This document shows, one piece after another, positions 17,426 to 25,814 of a stretch of DNA of 64,000 nt (position 1 is the stretch's first letter; each line of letters begins with the position of its first letter). The position numbers and the translations under genes are program-made. The stretch spans positions 62,001 to 126,000 of the forward strand of contig NZ_MBKP01000006.1 of NCBI RefSeq assembly GCF_002243045.1, given 5' to 3'. The notes under the pieces are model-generated. The model had not been told where the DNA came from. It saw nothing but the letters and a program-made list of their open reading frames with translations, and searched no databases. Origin of the DNA: Methanolobus psychrotolerans. Its GTDB lineage: Archaea > Halobacteriota > Methanosarcinia > Methanosarcinales > Methanosarcinaceae.

Positions 17426-17922
17426 TCTAACAAATCATGCTTCCGCACAACATTGTTGTACGATGCAACACTCCAATACGCACAATCATACTTAGCTCTT
17501 TCGCCGGAAAACGCATATGAAAACATGAAGCATATAAATAAGAAAAATGAGGGCTTGTAACTCTTTAAATTTCATATTATTTAGAACTACAAATTGTGAG
17601 ACGATGCTACACTACGCGGCGAACGTATCTATATCTATTTCTGGAGGTATGGGTTTTGACCTTGTCTCTATCCATAAATGTATATTCCAGTAAATTCTAC
17701 ATTTAAAATGGGGAATCTCAACAAACTTTCAAGGCCGGTAAGCTATATGATCCCGCAAGGCCCTCTTCGTCCACTGGGAGTGTACCCTTTACCTTATAGC
17801 ACCGCATGGCCCTTTATAGCTGGAAGGCCCGAAGCTGCAGCATTCCCACCACATGACAACGGTAATTTGGCGTATCAATAAAAAGCTCCGCACAAACGGA
17901 CAGACAGAATGAGGCGACATGA
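17426..17922. other. Intergenic region: tRNA-Tyr leader and a GC-rich segment
   Basis: Next to tRNA-Tyr lies an inverted repeat ACAACA-T-TGTTGT (about 17448-17460) in the likely tRNA leader, and the minus-strand TATA-like TTATTTATATGC (about 17530-17541) is its probable promoter. From about 17728 to 17830 the sequence turns clearly GC-richer and self-complementary (AGCTATA near 17740 with TATAGCT near 17815, flanked by GGCC on both sides). An ORF of 67 codons spans it, but the product is proline-rich and unconvincing. The rest seems empty. Confidence 0.4.
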
Positions 17923-19878
17923 ATGATGAAAAAGAAATCCATCATACGGGAACTTGGAGAAGATGAGCTGCTCCTTCCATATCTTGTCAATGCCGCACTT
18001 CTTGCAAATGATAGGATCAAATATTACTTAACCTTGCTTCAGACCGCAAAGGCAAAAGCTGAACATCCTACCATGGAATTCCCTGACCTGAGGGTTGAGA
18101 GGGTCACTGCCGGTGAGAAGGATGCCGAGCTGGATAATACAGTCATGTCGTCCGTAAAACTGGATAGCGGGAAATTCATGATTCCATTCTCGGACAGGAT
18201 CATCGGCTACATCTGTGGCTGCATGGAAGATATGATCCGCCCTTTTGCTGTTTCAGACAAAACAAATGAAGAGGCCTTCACCCACAGATTCACAGAAATA
18301 TCCAGACTCCTGCCAGGACCTGATACTAAAGTGATCACCAATGAAGATATAACTATGATAACATCCGGAGACCGCGGACGCGGTGATAGCCTGCACATGC
18401 TGGTGATGGACCTGCACAAGTCCCTCAACAGATTGCAGGAAGAGATAGCCGGGGAGATCATAGATGGTGCAAGCACGTACATGCTCACTGATAACGACAA
18501 AGTCCTCGTAAAAGCTTTCATGAAAGGACTGAACCGTACCGCACCCCTGAAGTTCGGCCATCCGGGGCTGGGGACAACGGTCACACGAAGCGGCCAGAAA
18601 CTGCTGATACAGAACGATATAGGGGAAACGGATGCCCACGTTATGGTGATAAATGTCCAGGGAACAGATGCCTCAATGACCTACACCGATGTCCACATGC
18701 CCAGATTGCTGTTCTTCCAGAGCCTTTTCGATGCATACAGGGTTGAATGGGAAGACACGCTCTCCAAAAGCGCCTGTGAGCAATTAGAGGAAAGGATCTT
18801 TCATCTTTCCGTGGGGAAATACTCTGCCACGGACACGGACAAACTGGAAATATTCCTTGAACATCTGGGCTCAAGGATCGTCTTCCTTATCGACTGGAAC
18901 CGAGCACGTAAAAAGTTGCGTAATTTCATGCGCAACAGGGACTGCATCCAGGTGCTCAAGTGGGCTGCGGACAATGAGAAGGGTCATAGGGGTTTCCTGG
19001 TCCTTGGTGGGGAACAGCTTATATTCGAGTCCCTGGAGGTTGCATCCAAGATACCCATGCGCTACGGAGAGCCTTTGTATCAGGTCATAGGCGGGGAAAG
19101 GACCATGGAATTCTTCAAATGGGTCCTTGAAAGATCCTCTTCGGGCCTGTTGGAGAAACAGACCCACCTCTTCATACAGGACGAGATCAAAGCAGAGCTT
19201 CTCAGATACTTCCATTCGGCACACCAGGATCTTATGGAGCTCTGTTCCGAGCATGCATCCCTGATGGTGGAGATGGCTACCACGGTCAATGACACCCTTC
19301 TGCATATCCGGTATGGAGAAGATGCCGAGCTTGTAAGGAAGAATGCGAACAGGGCAAAAAAATGGGAAAAGGATGCCGACGAGCTGGTTAACAGGATCAG
19401 GTCATTGTCCCGCAGGATAGAGGTTGCAGAGTTCTTCACAACCCTGATAATGATTGCTGATGATGTAGTCGACTACATGGAGGAAGCGGCTTTTATGACC
19501 ACTATTGCAGTGGACACTGTGAGATCTGAGAACATCCGTACATGCCTGTGCTCAATAGCCGGAATGACCTTGAAAGGTTGCCAGGAGTTCTTGAAAGCCT
19601 TGTATGCTTCCCAGTACTTGACCCTCAGTTTTACCCCGGAGGAAATGCAGAACTTTCTCAAGTCCGTGAACCTTATCTTCGATGTGGAAGAGGAATGTGA
19701 TGCTGCTTTGCGTACTGCAAGGACCCACATTATAACAGAAAGCGCAGATTTCAGGGAATTGCACGTTGCCATGGAGATAGCCGTAAATCTCGAAAAGTCC
19801 ACCAACTCACTGATGAAAGCCTCTTTCACCATCAAGGACAACATCTTTGAGAGCCTCAACCTCTGGGGGATGCGCTGA
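17923..19878 (+). CDS. Large protein with C-terminal PhoU/DUF47-like helical domain
   Basis: 651 aa. The N-terminal two thirds are not recognised: an alpha/beta pattern with FVLGGEQLIFESL near residue 365 and no Walker motifs or membrane segments. The last 220 residues (about 430-650) are helical and resemble the PhoU/DUF47 fold, with repeated acidic metal-site-like clusters such as IMIADDVVDYMEEAAF and LIFDVEEECDAALR. PhoU-type proteins adjust phosphate uptake or phosphotransfer partners. The stop overlaps the start of the PPDK-like gene (TGATG), so the two products are made together and probably act together. The GC content looks higher than in the neighbours. Confidence 0.6.
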   Translation: MMKKKSIIRELGEDELLLPYLVNAALLANDRIKYYLTLLQTAKAKAEHPTMEFPDLRVERVTAGEKDAELDNTVMSSVKLDSGKFMIPFSDRIIGYICGCMEDMIRPFAVSDKTNEEAFTHRFTEISRLLPGPDTKVITNEDITMITSGDRGRGDSLHMLVMDLHKSLNRLQEEIAGEIIDGASTYMLTDNDKVLVKAFMKGLNRTAPLKFGHPGLGTTVTRSGQKLLIQNDIGETDAHVMVINVQGTDASMTYTDVHMPRLLFFQSLFDAYRVEWEDTLSKSACEQLEERIFHLSVGKYSATDTDKLEIFLEHLGSRIVFLIDWNRARKKLRNFMRNRDCIQVLKWAADNEKGHRGFLVLGGEQLIFESLEVASKIPMRYGEPLYQVIGGERTMEFFKWVLERSSSGLLEKQTHLFIQDEIKAELLRYFHSAHQDLMELCSEHASLMVEMATTVNDTLLHIRYGEDAELVRKNANRAKKWEKDADELVNRIRSLSRRIEVAEFFTTLIMIADDVVDYMEEAAFMTTIAVDTVRSENIRTCLCSIAGMTLKGCQEFLKALYASQYLTLSFTPEEMQNFLKSVNLIFDVEEECDAALRTARTHIITESADFRELHVAMEIAVNLEKSTNSLMKASFTIKDNIFESLNLWGMR

Positions 19879-21485
19879 TGGCGGATACTGCAGGCAGGAT
19901 GGTCACTTTCGGATATGGATACAGGACAGAAGCCCCTGTGGAGGAGTTCGGCAGAAAGGCATCTGTGCTTGCCGAGATGGCATCACTGGGCATACCTGTG
20001 CCGCCGGGATTCGTACTGAACGTTTCGGTATGCGAGGACTATTTCAAGAATTCCCGAAAACTTCCCCAGGATGTACCTGACCAGTTAAAGAATGGAATAT
20101 CTTTCCTTGAAAAGGCCACAGGGCTCTCTTTTGGAAGTGAGCGTAAGCCACTGCTCGTTTCTGTGAGGTCCGGGTCGGCAATATCGATGCCAGGTGCCAT
20201 GGAAACCGTACTCGACGTGGGACTGAACCATAATACGGTCAAAGGCCTCATATTTCAGACAGGAAGCCCGAGGTTTGCCTGGGATTCGTATCGCCGGATG
20301 TTTGAAAGTTTTGCAAGAACTGTATTTTCCCATGGAACTGAGCATTATTCCCCCCTGCTTGAGGAAATGATGGAGAGAGAAGGTATCTCCGAAGAAAGCG
20401 AACTTGACTCTTTCCTGTTGGAAGAACTGATAAGGGACTATGAACGCGTTTTCCAGAACAATGGCATGAAAAGGTTCCCTGTGGATAGTTATGAACAGCT
20501 CGGACTTGCGGTCACTGCGGTCCTGGATTCCTGGATGAGACCCAAGGCCCGGGAATACCGCAGGATGGAAGCCGCCCAAAAGGTCCGGGGAACGGCCGTG
20601 ACGGTCCAAGCCATGGTGTTCGGGAATAGAGGACCGCACTCCGGAGCAGGTATCATTTTCACACGTAACCCCTGGTTGGGGGAGAACTGCCTTGTGATCG
20701 ATTTCAAGTTCGGCGTACAGGGAGAGGACTTAGTCTCAGGCTACCGGGCAGGGACAAAGAAAATGGAATTGAAAGAGGTGCTGCCCGACGTGCATAAAGA
20801 CCTTGTGAAATTCGGGAAGATCCTTGAGATGTACTACAGGGACATGCAGGACATAGAGTTCACCATCCAGGAGGGAAGATTGTACATTCTGCAGAGCAGG
20901 GAGGGCAAAAGGGCACCCTTTGCAGCCCTCCGGATTGCAGTGGATATGGTTGACGAAGGGCTCATAGATACAAAAATTGCTCTGGAGCGGATTAAAGGGA
21001 TCGACTTGGATGACATCACCATGCAGGAGATCGTCTCAAAGGAGAGGGTCATCGGGAAGGGAGATCCTGCATCATCTGGAGTTACCAGCGGAAGGATCGC
21101 TCTTTCTAACAAGAAGGCGGAAAGTTTGTCAACGGAAGGCAGGGTGATACTTGTAAGGGAAATGCCCTCTTCTGAGGATATAATAGGTATCAGGGCAGCC
21201 AGCGGATATCTGACAGCCAGAGGGGCAAGGACCGCACATGCGGCTGTCGTTGCGCGCCAGATGGGGAAGGTCTGCATAGTCAACTGTATGGACTTGCACA
21301 CAGAACCTGATTCAGGAAGATGCACCATAGGAACACAAGAGCTGTGTGAGGGGGACACCATAAGCATTGACGGGATTTCCGGTCATGTTTATGAGGGTGA
21401 GGTAGAGATAGAATATGAAAGACCGCTGGAGCTCCTTTCCAGGGTTGGGGAGTGGAAAGAGTTAGCCGGGAAAAAATCTATTTAA
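19878..21485 (+). CDS. PPDK-like protein lacking the PEP/pyruvate domain
   Basis: 535 aa, matching only the first two domains of pyruvate phosphate dikinase. An ATP-grasp nucleotide-binding region opens with GRKASVLAEMASLGIPVPPGF-type sequence, contains RSGSAISMPGAMETVLDVG (about 96-114) and the late EFTIQEGRLYILQSREGKR, and is followed by a swivelling phosphohistidine domain with GARTAHAAVVARQMGK, catalytic His near residue 454. The TIM barrel that binds PEP or pyruvate is absent and the ORF ends cleanly, so the acceptor must be something else, plausibly the coupled upstream protein. It is not a simple PPDK or PEP synthase. Confidence 0.75.
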   Translation: MADTAGRMVTFGYGYRTEAPVEEFGRKASVLAEMASLGIPVPPGFVLNVSVCEDYFKNSRKLPQDVPDQLKNGISFLEKATGLSFGSERKPLLVSVRSGSAISMPGAMETVLDVGLNHNTVKGLIFQTGSPRFAWDSYRRMFESFARTVFSHGTEHYSPLLEEMMEREGISEESELDSFLLEELIRDYERVFQNNGMKRFPVDSYEQLGLAVTAVLDSWMRPKAREYRRMEAAQKVRGTAVTVQAMVFGNRGPHSGAGIIFTRNPWLGENCLVIDFKFGVQGEDLVSGYRAGTKKMELKEVLPDVHKDLVKFGKILEMYYRDMQDIEFTIQEGRLYILQSREGKRAPFAALRIAVDMVDEGLIDTKIALERIKGIDLDDITMQEIVSKERVIGKGDPASSGVTSGRIALSNKKAESLSTEGRVILVREMPSSEDIIGIRAASGYLTARGARTAHAAVVARQMGKVCIVNCMDLHTEPDSGRCTIGTQELCEGDTISIDGISGHVYEGEVEIEYERPLELLSRVGEWKELAGKKSI

Positions 21486-21540
21486 ACCCGACATAAAGAA
21501 AAAAATCGGTTTTGGACCATGCCAGGATCCATGTTAGAAC

Positions 21541-21903
21541 TTAACATGTCAGATGAAACAGCCCGATAGCCTTGCCTTCTGCTTCGTTCCATTTCTTGAT
21601 CGCTTCAGAGGTTGGCATCAGTTCCACATCACACCCCTTTTTTCTGAGATATGCATCCGCCTTTTTGGAGATCTTCACCATACCTTCCTGGCCTGAACCT
21701 ATTATGATCCTCTCAGCCCCTTTCTCGTAAACATATTTTGCTTCTTCCACGGATATCTTGTGGGACGTGCCATAGACTTCCCTGGATAGCTTCTTCTTGC
21801 GCTTCTTTACATCACCATCCAGACGAATGATGATGTCTTTCTCAAAAGTCTTACCTTCTACAGTAATGCTTCCAAATTCGGTTGCTTCTATGTTGGGTTT
21901 CAT
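21541..21903 (-). CDS. Mth938-like (DUF498) protein
   Basis: 120 aa of the Mth938/NDUFAF3-like fold. Features are FGSITVEGKTFEKDIIIR at the N-terminus and GAERIIIGSGQEGMVKIS in the middle (about 65-82), typical of this small cytosolic family. Biochemical function is unassigned. A strong GGGGACAGGAG ribosome site precedes the ATG. It is convergent with the PPDK-like gene. Confidence 0.8.
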   Translation of the reverse strand: MKPNIEATEFGSITVEGKTFEKDIIIRLDGDVKKRKKKLSREVYGTSHKISVEEAKYVYEKGAERIIIGSGQEGMVKISKKADAYLRKKGCDVELMPTSEAIKKWNEAEGKAIGLFHLTC

Positions 21904-22127
21904 ACTCCTGTCCCCCTTACTTCAAATGATTTATTATCTCATCAGCTTCATATAACTTTTTGCAAAGCTCCCGGGATGGAGATGGAACTAAGGGGTCTGG
22001 ATCAAAATAAGAACGTCCGTTTATGAATAAAAATAAGAGAAATAGCAGAACAAAACAAAGATAAGAAAAAGAAGATGCTATCCTGTATTTGACACAGAAC
22101 AGCTTTTTTGATATTTAATTGTCAAGC

Positions 22128-23324
22128 TCAGAAAGTATCAAGTTCGCCGTTAATGACCATCCGGGTTATCTTTGTAACATCGGAAAGCCATTCGTCCATA
22201 AGAACCTCAGTTTCTGCCCTTACAGAAGCAAAGTTTGCACCGTCTTCAGGAATTATCTGCGCACTTGCCACAAATGGCTGGTCTATTGGCTGGCCTATCT
22301 GGGAAAGCAGCTTAATGTAAACATCCTGAACACCAGGGACAGCCTTTACGATATCCCTTGCCATCTGAGTGGAAAGCAGATTGTAGATCTTACCAATGTG
22401 GTTGATCGGGTTTTTACCACTGGTTGCCTCCATACTCATAGGCCTGTTTGGAGTAATAAGTCCGTTGCAGCGGTTGCCGCGACCTACAGAACCATCATCA
22501 CCCATCTCAGCAGAAGTACCGGTCACAGTAAGGAACACGGAATTGCACTTCACATTGTCTGCTGCATTAATAAAGGTCTTAACATTACGATCTGTACGTT
22601 TAAGTGCAAGATCAGTCACATAATCAGCCATTTCTTCTTTTATATTGAGGTAGTGATCCATATCATCAATGTGCCTTCCAACCATGCCACAGCATATTGT
22701 CAGGTTGATGTCATCCCCATCCCTCAAACCCATGACCTTAATATCAGTTCCAATACCTGGAACCTTCTTTTTCAGGTCAGTTATTAACATCCTCTCAGAC
22801 TCGTATACAATCTGTTCAAGTTCTGAAAATGGAGCGTGTCCCACACCAAATGAAGTGTCATTTGCCATTGGGATTCTGTCTCTGTTGAAAACATCCCTGA
22901 GATCTGAGGAACCGGTACCAAGTTTGCAATCTACGATAATGTCACTTTCAAGATCAAGATCTACTATGTTAGTCCGGAGGTACTGCCTTGCTGCCCTAAG
23001 AGCAACAGCTTCTGCCGGAATTTCTATACCTTCGAATTCCTTGGTTGCCCGCCCAACAAGAAGTGTGTATATAGGCTGGATAACCTCTCCGCCACCGAAC
23101 TGCGGATTTGACCTTCCTGCCACTATCTGTGTTTCGTCTGTATTGTGGTGGAGAACTACACCACATTTTGCAATATATTCCTTGCACAATGCACGGCTTA
23201 CTGCCTCTGCAAGACCGTCAGAGATACTGTCAGGGTGACCGACACCCTTTCTCTCCACAAGTTCTATCTGTTGTTTTTCCACCGGCGTTTCAATCAAGTG
23301 TTCAACTTTGATGTTTCGCATCAT
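22128..23324 (-). CDS. mat: S-adenosylmethionine synthetase, archaeal type
   Basis: 398-aa archaeal methionine adenosyltransferase making S-adenosylmethionine from methionine and ATP. It is recognisable from [24 protein letters not shown] (about 24-47), [12 protein letters not shown], and the [23 protein letters not shown] block (about 275-297), conserved in the archaeal family but not in bacterial MetK. Two consecutive ATG codons follow AGAGGATT; the first is used. Divergent from hisG. Confidence 0.94.
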   Translation of the reverse strand: MMRNIKVEHLIETPVEKQQIELVERKGVGHPDSISDGLAEAVSRALCKEYIAKCGVVLHHNTDETQIVAGRSNPQFGGGEVIQPIYTLLVGRATKEFEGIEIPAEAVALRAARQYLRTNIVDLDLESDIIVDCKLGTGSSDLRDVFNRDRIPMANDTSFGVGHAPFSELEQIVYESERMLITDLKKKVPGIGTDIKVMGLRDGDDINLTICCGMVGRHIDDMDHYLNIKEEMADYVTDLALKRTDRNVKTFINAADNVKCNSVFLTVTGTSAEMGDDGSVGRGNRCNGLITPNRPMSMEATSGKNPINHIGKIYNLLSTQMARDIVKAVPGVQDVYIKLLSQIGQPIDQPFVASAQIIPEDGANFASVRAETEVLMDEWLSDVTKITRMVINGELDTF

Positions 23325-23594
23325 ATTAATCCTCTAGAAAATCAATTAAGTGACAAATAAAAGATAAGAATAGATAATTAAGGTTAATTATGTATCCTTC
23401 GCTATATCAAGCACGTATTAAATATATAATATTACCCATCAAAGAATATAACCTGAAATAATAACCACGTTCTTTTAAATGAATGTTTTAAATGAATGGG
23501 CAAGAATAAGAATTCAGCGTGAACTCTATATGCTATAAATGTCTTTCAAAGAACATTCAATTGATACTGATTATAATTTCACGGAAGGATCCCC

Positions 23595-24449
23595 ATGATA
23601 CGCATTGCAATACCCAATAAAGGGCGCTTACATGACCCCACTGTAAGTCTTCTCAAAGAGGCTGGGCTCCCTGTACTTGAAGGGGGGACAAGGAAACTTT
23701 TTGCCAAGACTAGTGATCCTGAGATCACCTATCTTTTTGCAAGAGCTGCAGATATTCCCGAGTATGTACAGGATGGTGCTGCAGATGTGGGAATCACCGG
23801 TCTGGACCTTATAAATGAAACTGGATCAGACGTAGAGATTCTTCTGGACCTTAAATTCGGCAGCGCAAATCTTGTTCTTGCCGTGCCTGAAGATTCCCCA
23901 ATAACTTCTGCAAAAGAACTTGAAGGAATGCGTGTTGCCACTGAATTCCCCAATATCACTGCCAAGCACTTCAAGAACCTTGGAGTGAACATTGAGGTAA
24001 TAAAGGTGAGCGGTGCATGTGAGATGACACCACACGTAGGGATTGCCGATGCTATTGTAGACATTTCCAGCTCCGGCACGACCCTTGTAACCAATCACCT
24101 GAAAATGATTGAAAAAGTATTCTCCTCATCTGTATACCTTATTGCAAATAAGAAGACAAAAGAGAACAACGGAAAGATCGGACAGATCAAGACCGCTGTG
24201 GAAAGTGTCCTCCGGGCAAAAGGGAAACGTTACCTGATGATGAACGTGCCTGCCGATTCACTGGAAACTGTCAAGAAAGTCCTTCCGGGACTTGCCGGTC
24301 CAACTGTGATGAAAGTTGAATCAGATGACTCAATACTTGCAGTGCATGCAGTTGTTGACGCAGACGGTATCTTTGCCACCGTGGACGAACTCAAGAAAGC
24401 AGGTGCCAAAGATATACTGGTAGTGCCCATTGAGAGAATGATGCCCTGA
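23595..24449 (+). CDS. hisG: ATP phosphoribosyltransferase, long form
   Basis: First enzyme of histidine synthesis, joining ATP and PRPP. At 284 aa it is the long HisG with a C-terminal ACT-like domain (about 210-284) that binds histidine for feedback inhibition. The N-terminal IRIAIPNKGRLHDPTVSLL, the EYVQDGAADVGITGLDLI segment and the PRPP loop VDISSSGTTL (about 155-164) are present. The start follows GGAAGGATC. It heads a tight hisG-hisA-hisB run. Confidence 0.94.
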   Translation: MIRIAIPNKGRLHDPTVSLLKEAGLPVLEGGTRKLFAKTSDPEITYLFARAADIPEYVQDGAADVGITGLDLINETGSDVEILLDLKFGSANLVLAVPEDSPITSAKELEGMRVATEFPNITAKHFKNLGVNIEVIKVSGACEMTPHVGIADAIVDISSSGTTLVTNHLKMIEKVFSSSVYLIANKKTKENNGKIGQIKTAVESVLRAKGKRYLMMNVPADSLETVKKVLPGLAGPTVMKVESDDSILAVHAVVDADGIFATVDELKKAGAKDILVVPIERMMP

Positions 24450-24455
24450 GGTAAC

Positions 24456-25205
24456 ATGACCTTTGAAGTAATACCTGCTGTTGACATAAGAAACGGCAAA
24501 TGCGTACAACTGGTCCAGGGAATTCCCGGCAGCGAAATGATATCCATAGATGATCCAGTGGCAGTAGCCAGAGACTGGGTGTCCCAGGGTGCTAAGACAT
24601 TACACCTCATAGACCTCGACGGCGCCATTGATGGAAAACGTAACAATACCCCTACCATCGAAAAAATAGTCGAGGAATGCAAACCTCTTGGAATAGAGAT
24701 ACAGGTTGGCGGAGGGATACGCTCTTTTGATAATGCGGCCGATTTGCTAAAAATAGGGGTTAACAGAGTCATACTCAGCACAGCAGCCATAAATAACCCC
24801 CTAATTATCAAAGAGCTGGCAGATGCATTCGGAAGCAGGCACATCAACGTTGCCCTTGACTCTAAAAACGGCAAAGTGTCTATTGAAGGATGGCAAAAAC
24901 AATCCGAATTCACGGCCATTGAAATGGGGATCAGGTTTGAAAAACTGGGAGCTGGAAGTATCCTGTTTACAAATATTGATACCGAAGGATTGTTGCAGGG
25001 AGTCAATACCATACCTACCGAAGAACTGGTGAAGTCAGTCAGCATCCCGGTGATAGCATCCGGTGGCGTTACAAGCCTTGATGATCTAATTGCTTTAAAA
25101 AAGACAGGTGCTAAAGCAGTGGTTGTCGGAAGTGCACTATACACAGGGAAGTTCACACTTCCAGAAGCGATAAATATAATCAGTGAAGAATTATACAAGG
25201 AATAG
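24456..25205 (+). CDS. hisA: ProFAR isomerase
   Basis: 249-aa (beta/alpha)8 barrel catalysing the fourth step of histidine synthesis. Catalytic Asp in VIPAVDIRNGKCVQL (about 4-18) and the second acid in TNIDTEGLLQGVN (about 172-184), plus phosphate loops VGGGIRS and ASGGVTS. Starts 6 bp after hisG with GAGGTAAC as ribosome site. Confidence 0.94.
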   Translation: MTFEVIPAVDIRNGKCVQLVQGIPGSEMISIDDPVAVARDWVSQGAKTLHLIDLDGAIDGKRNNTPTIEKIVEECKPLGIEIQVGGGIRSFDNAADLLKIGVNRVILSTAAINNPLIIKELADAFGSRHINVALDSKNGKVSIEGWQKQSEFTAIEMGIRFEKLGAGSILFTNIDTEGLLQGVNTIPTEELVKSVSIPVIASGGVTSLDDLIALKKTGAKAVVVGSALYTGKFTLPEAINIISEELYKE

Positions 25206-25222
25206 AGTAACCGGGTGCACCC

Positions 25223-25798
25223 ATGAGAAAAGCAAATATATCACGTAAAACCAGCGAAACCGATATCTTCATCAAACTGGAACTTGATGGAGAAGGCTTT
25301 GCAGATATCAGTACTGGCATTGGTTTTTTTGATCATATGCTCACTGCATTCACAAAACACGGGAACTTCAATCTTACGATCACAGCTATCGGCGATCTTG
25401 TTGTTGATGATCACCATCTTATAGAAGATACCGGCATCGTTCTGGGCCAGGCAATAGCAGAGGCGCTTACTGACAAAGCTGGCATTGCAAGATTCGGAGA
25501 AGCACGTATACCAATGGATGAAGCAATGGCAAGTGTTGCCCTTGATATTGGAGGGCGCAGCTATCTTGTAATGGACGCAGAATTCAAGGCTCCAAAAGTC
25601 GGAGAATTCAGCACTCAGATGGTAGTTCACTTTTTTGAAGCCATTGCACAGAACTCAAAGATAAACATGCATGCCCATGTTTATGGGGACAATGACCACC
25701 ATAAGATAGAAGCACTTTTTAAGGCATTCGCCTATGCTTTTCGAAGAGCTGTTACCATTGAAGGAAAAGGGATTAAAAGCACAAAAGGTGTGCTTTAA
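25223..25798 (+). CDS. hisB: Imidazoleglycerol-phosphate dehydratase
   Basis: 191 aa, the monofunctional HisB length without the phosphatase domain. Metal-binding histidine motifs [11 protein letters not shown] (about 32-42), [10 protein letters not shown] (about 60-70) and [14 protein letters not shown] (about 154-167) are clear. It is 17 bp after hisA and ends the operon, just before the convergent MutS-like gene. hisI lies elsewhere in this window (54839), so the pathway is split. Confidence 0.94.
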   Translation: MRKANISRKTSETDIFIKLELDGEGFADISTGIGFFDHMLTAFTKHGNFNLTITAIGDLVVDDHHLIEDTGIVLGQAIAEALTDKAGIARFGEARIPMDEAMASVALDIGGRSYLVMDAEFKAPKVGEFSTQMVVHFFEAIAQNSKINMHAHVYGDNDHHKIEALFKAFAYAFRRAVTIEGKGIKSTKGVL

Positions 25799-25814
25799 GT
25801 CCAAAAATACAGTT

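Noticed and set aside
17678-17881. 67-aa ORF in the tRNA/DUF47 gap
   Set aside because: Proline-rich product without family, no ribosome site; a folded RNA or remnant explains the GC rise better.
19878-21485. Calling this gene a pyruvate phosphate dikinase or PEP synthase
   Set aside because: The PEP/pyruvate-binding barrel is absent and the ORF ends cleanly without a following fragment.
24230-25198. 322-aa minus-strand frame over hisG/hisA
   Set aside because: Antisense shadow of well-supported histidine genes, rich in Ser and Pro.
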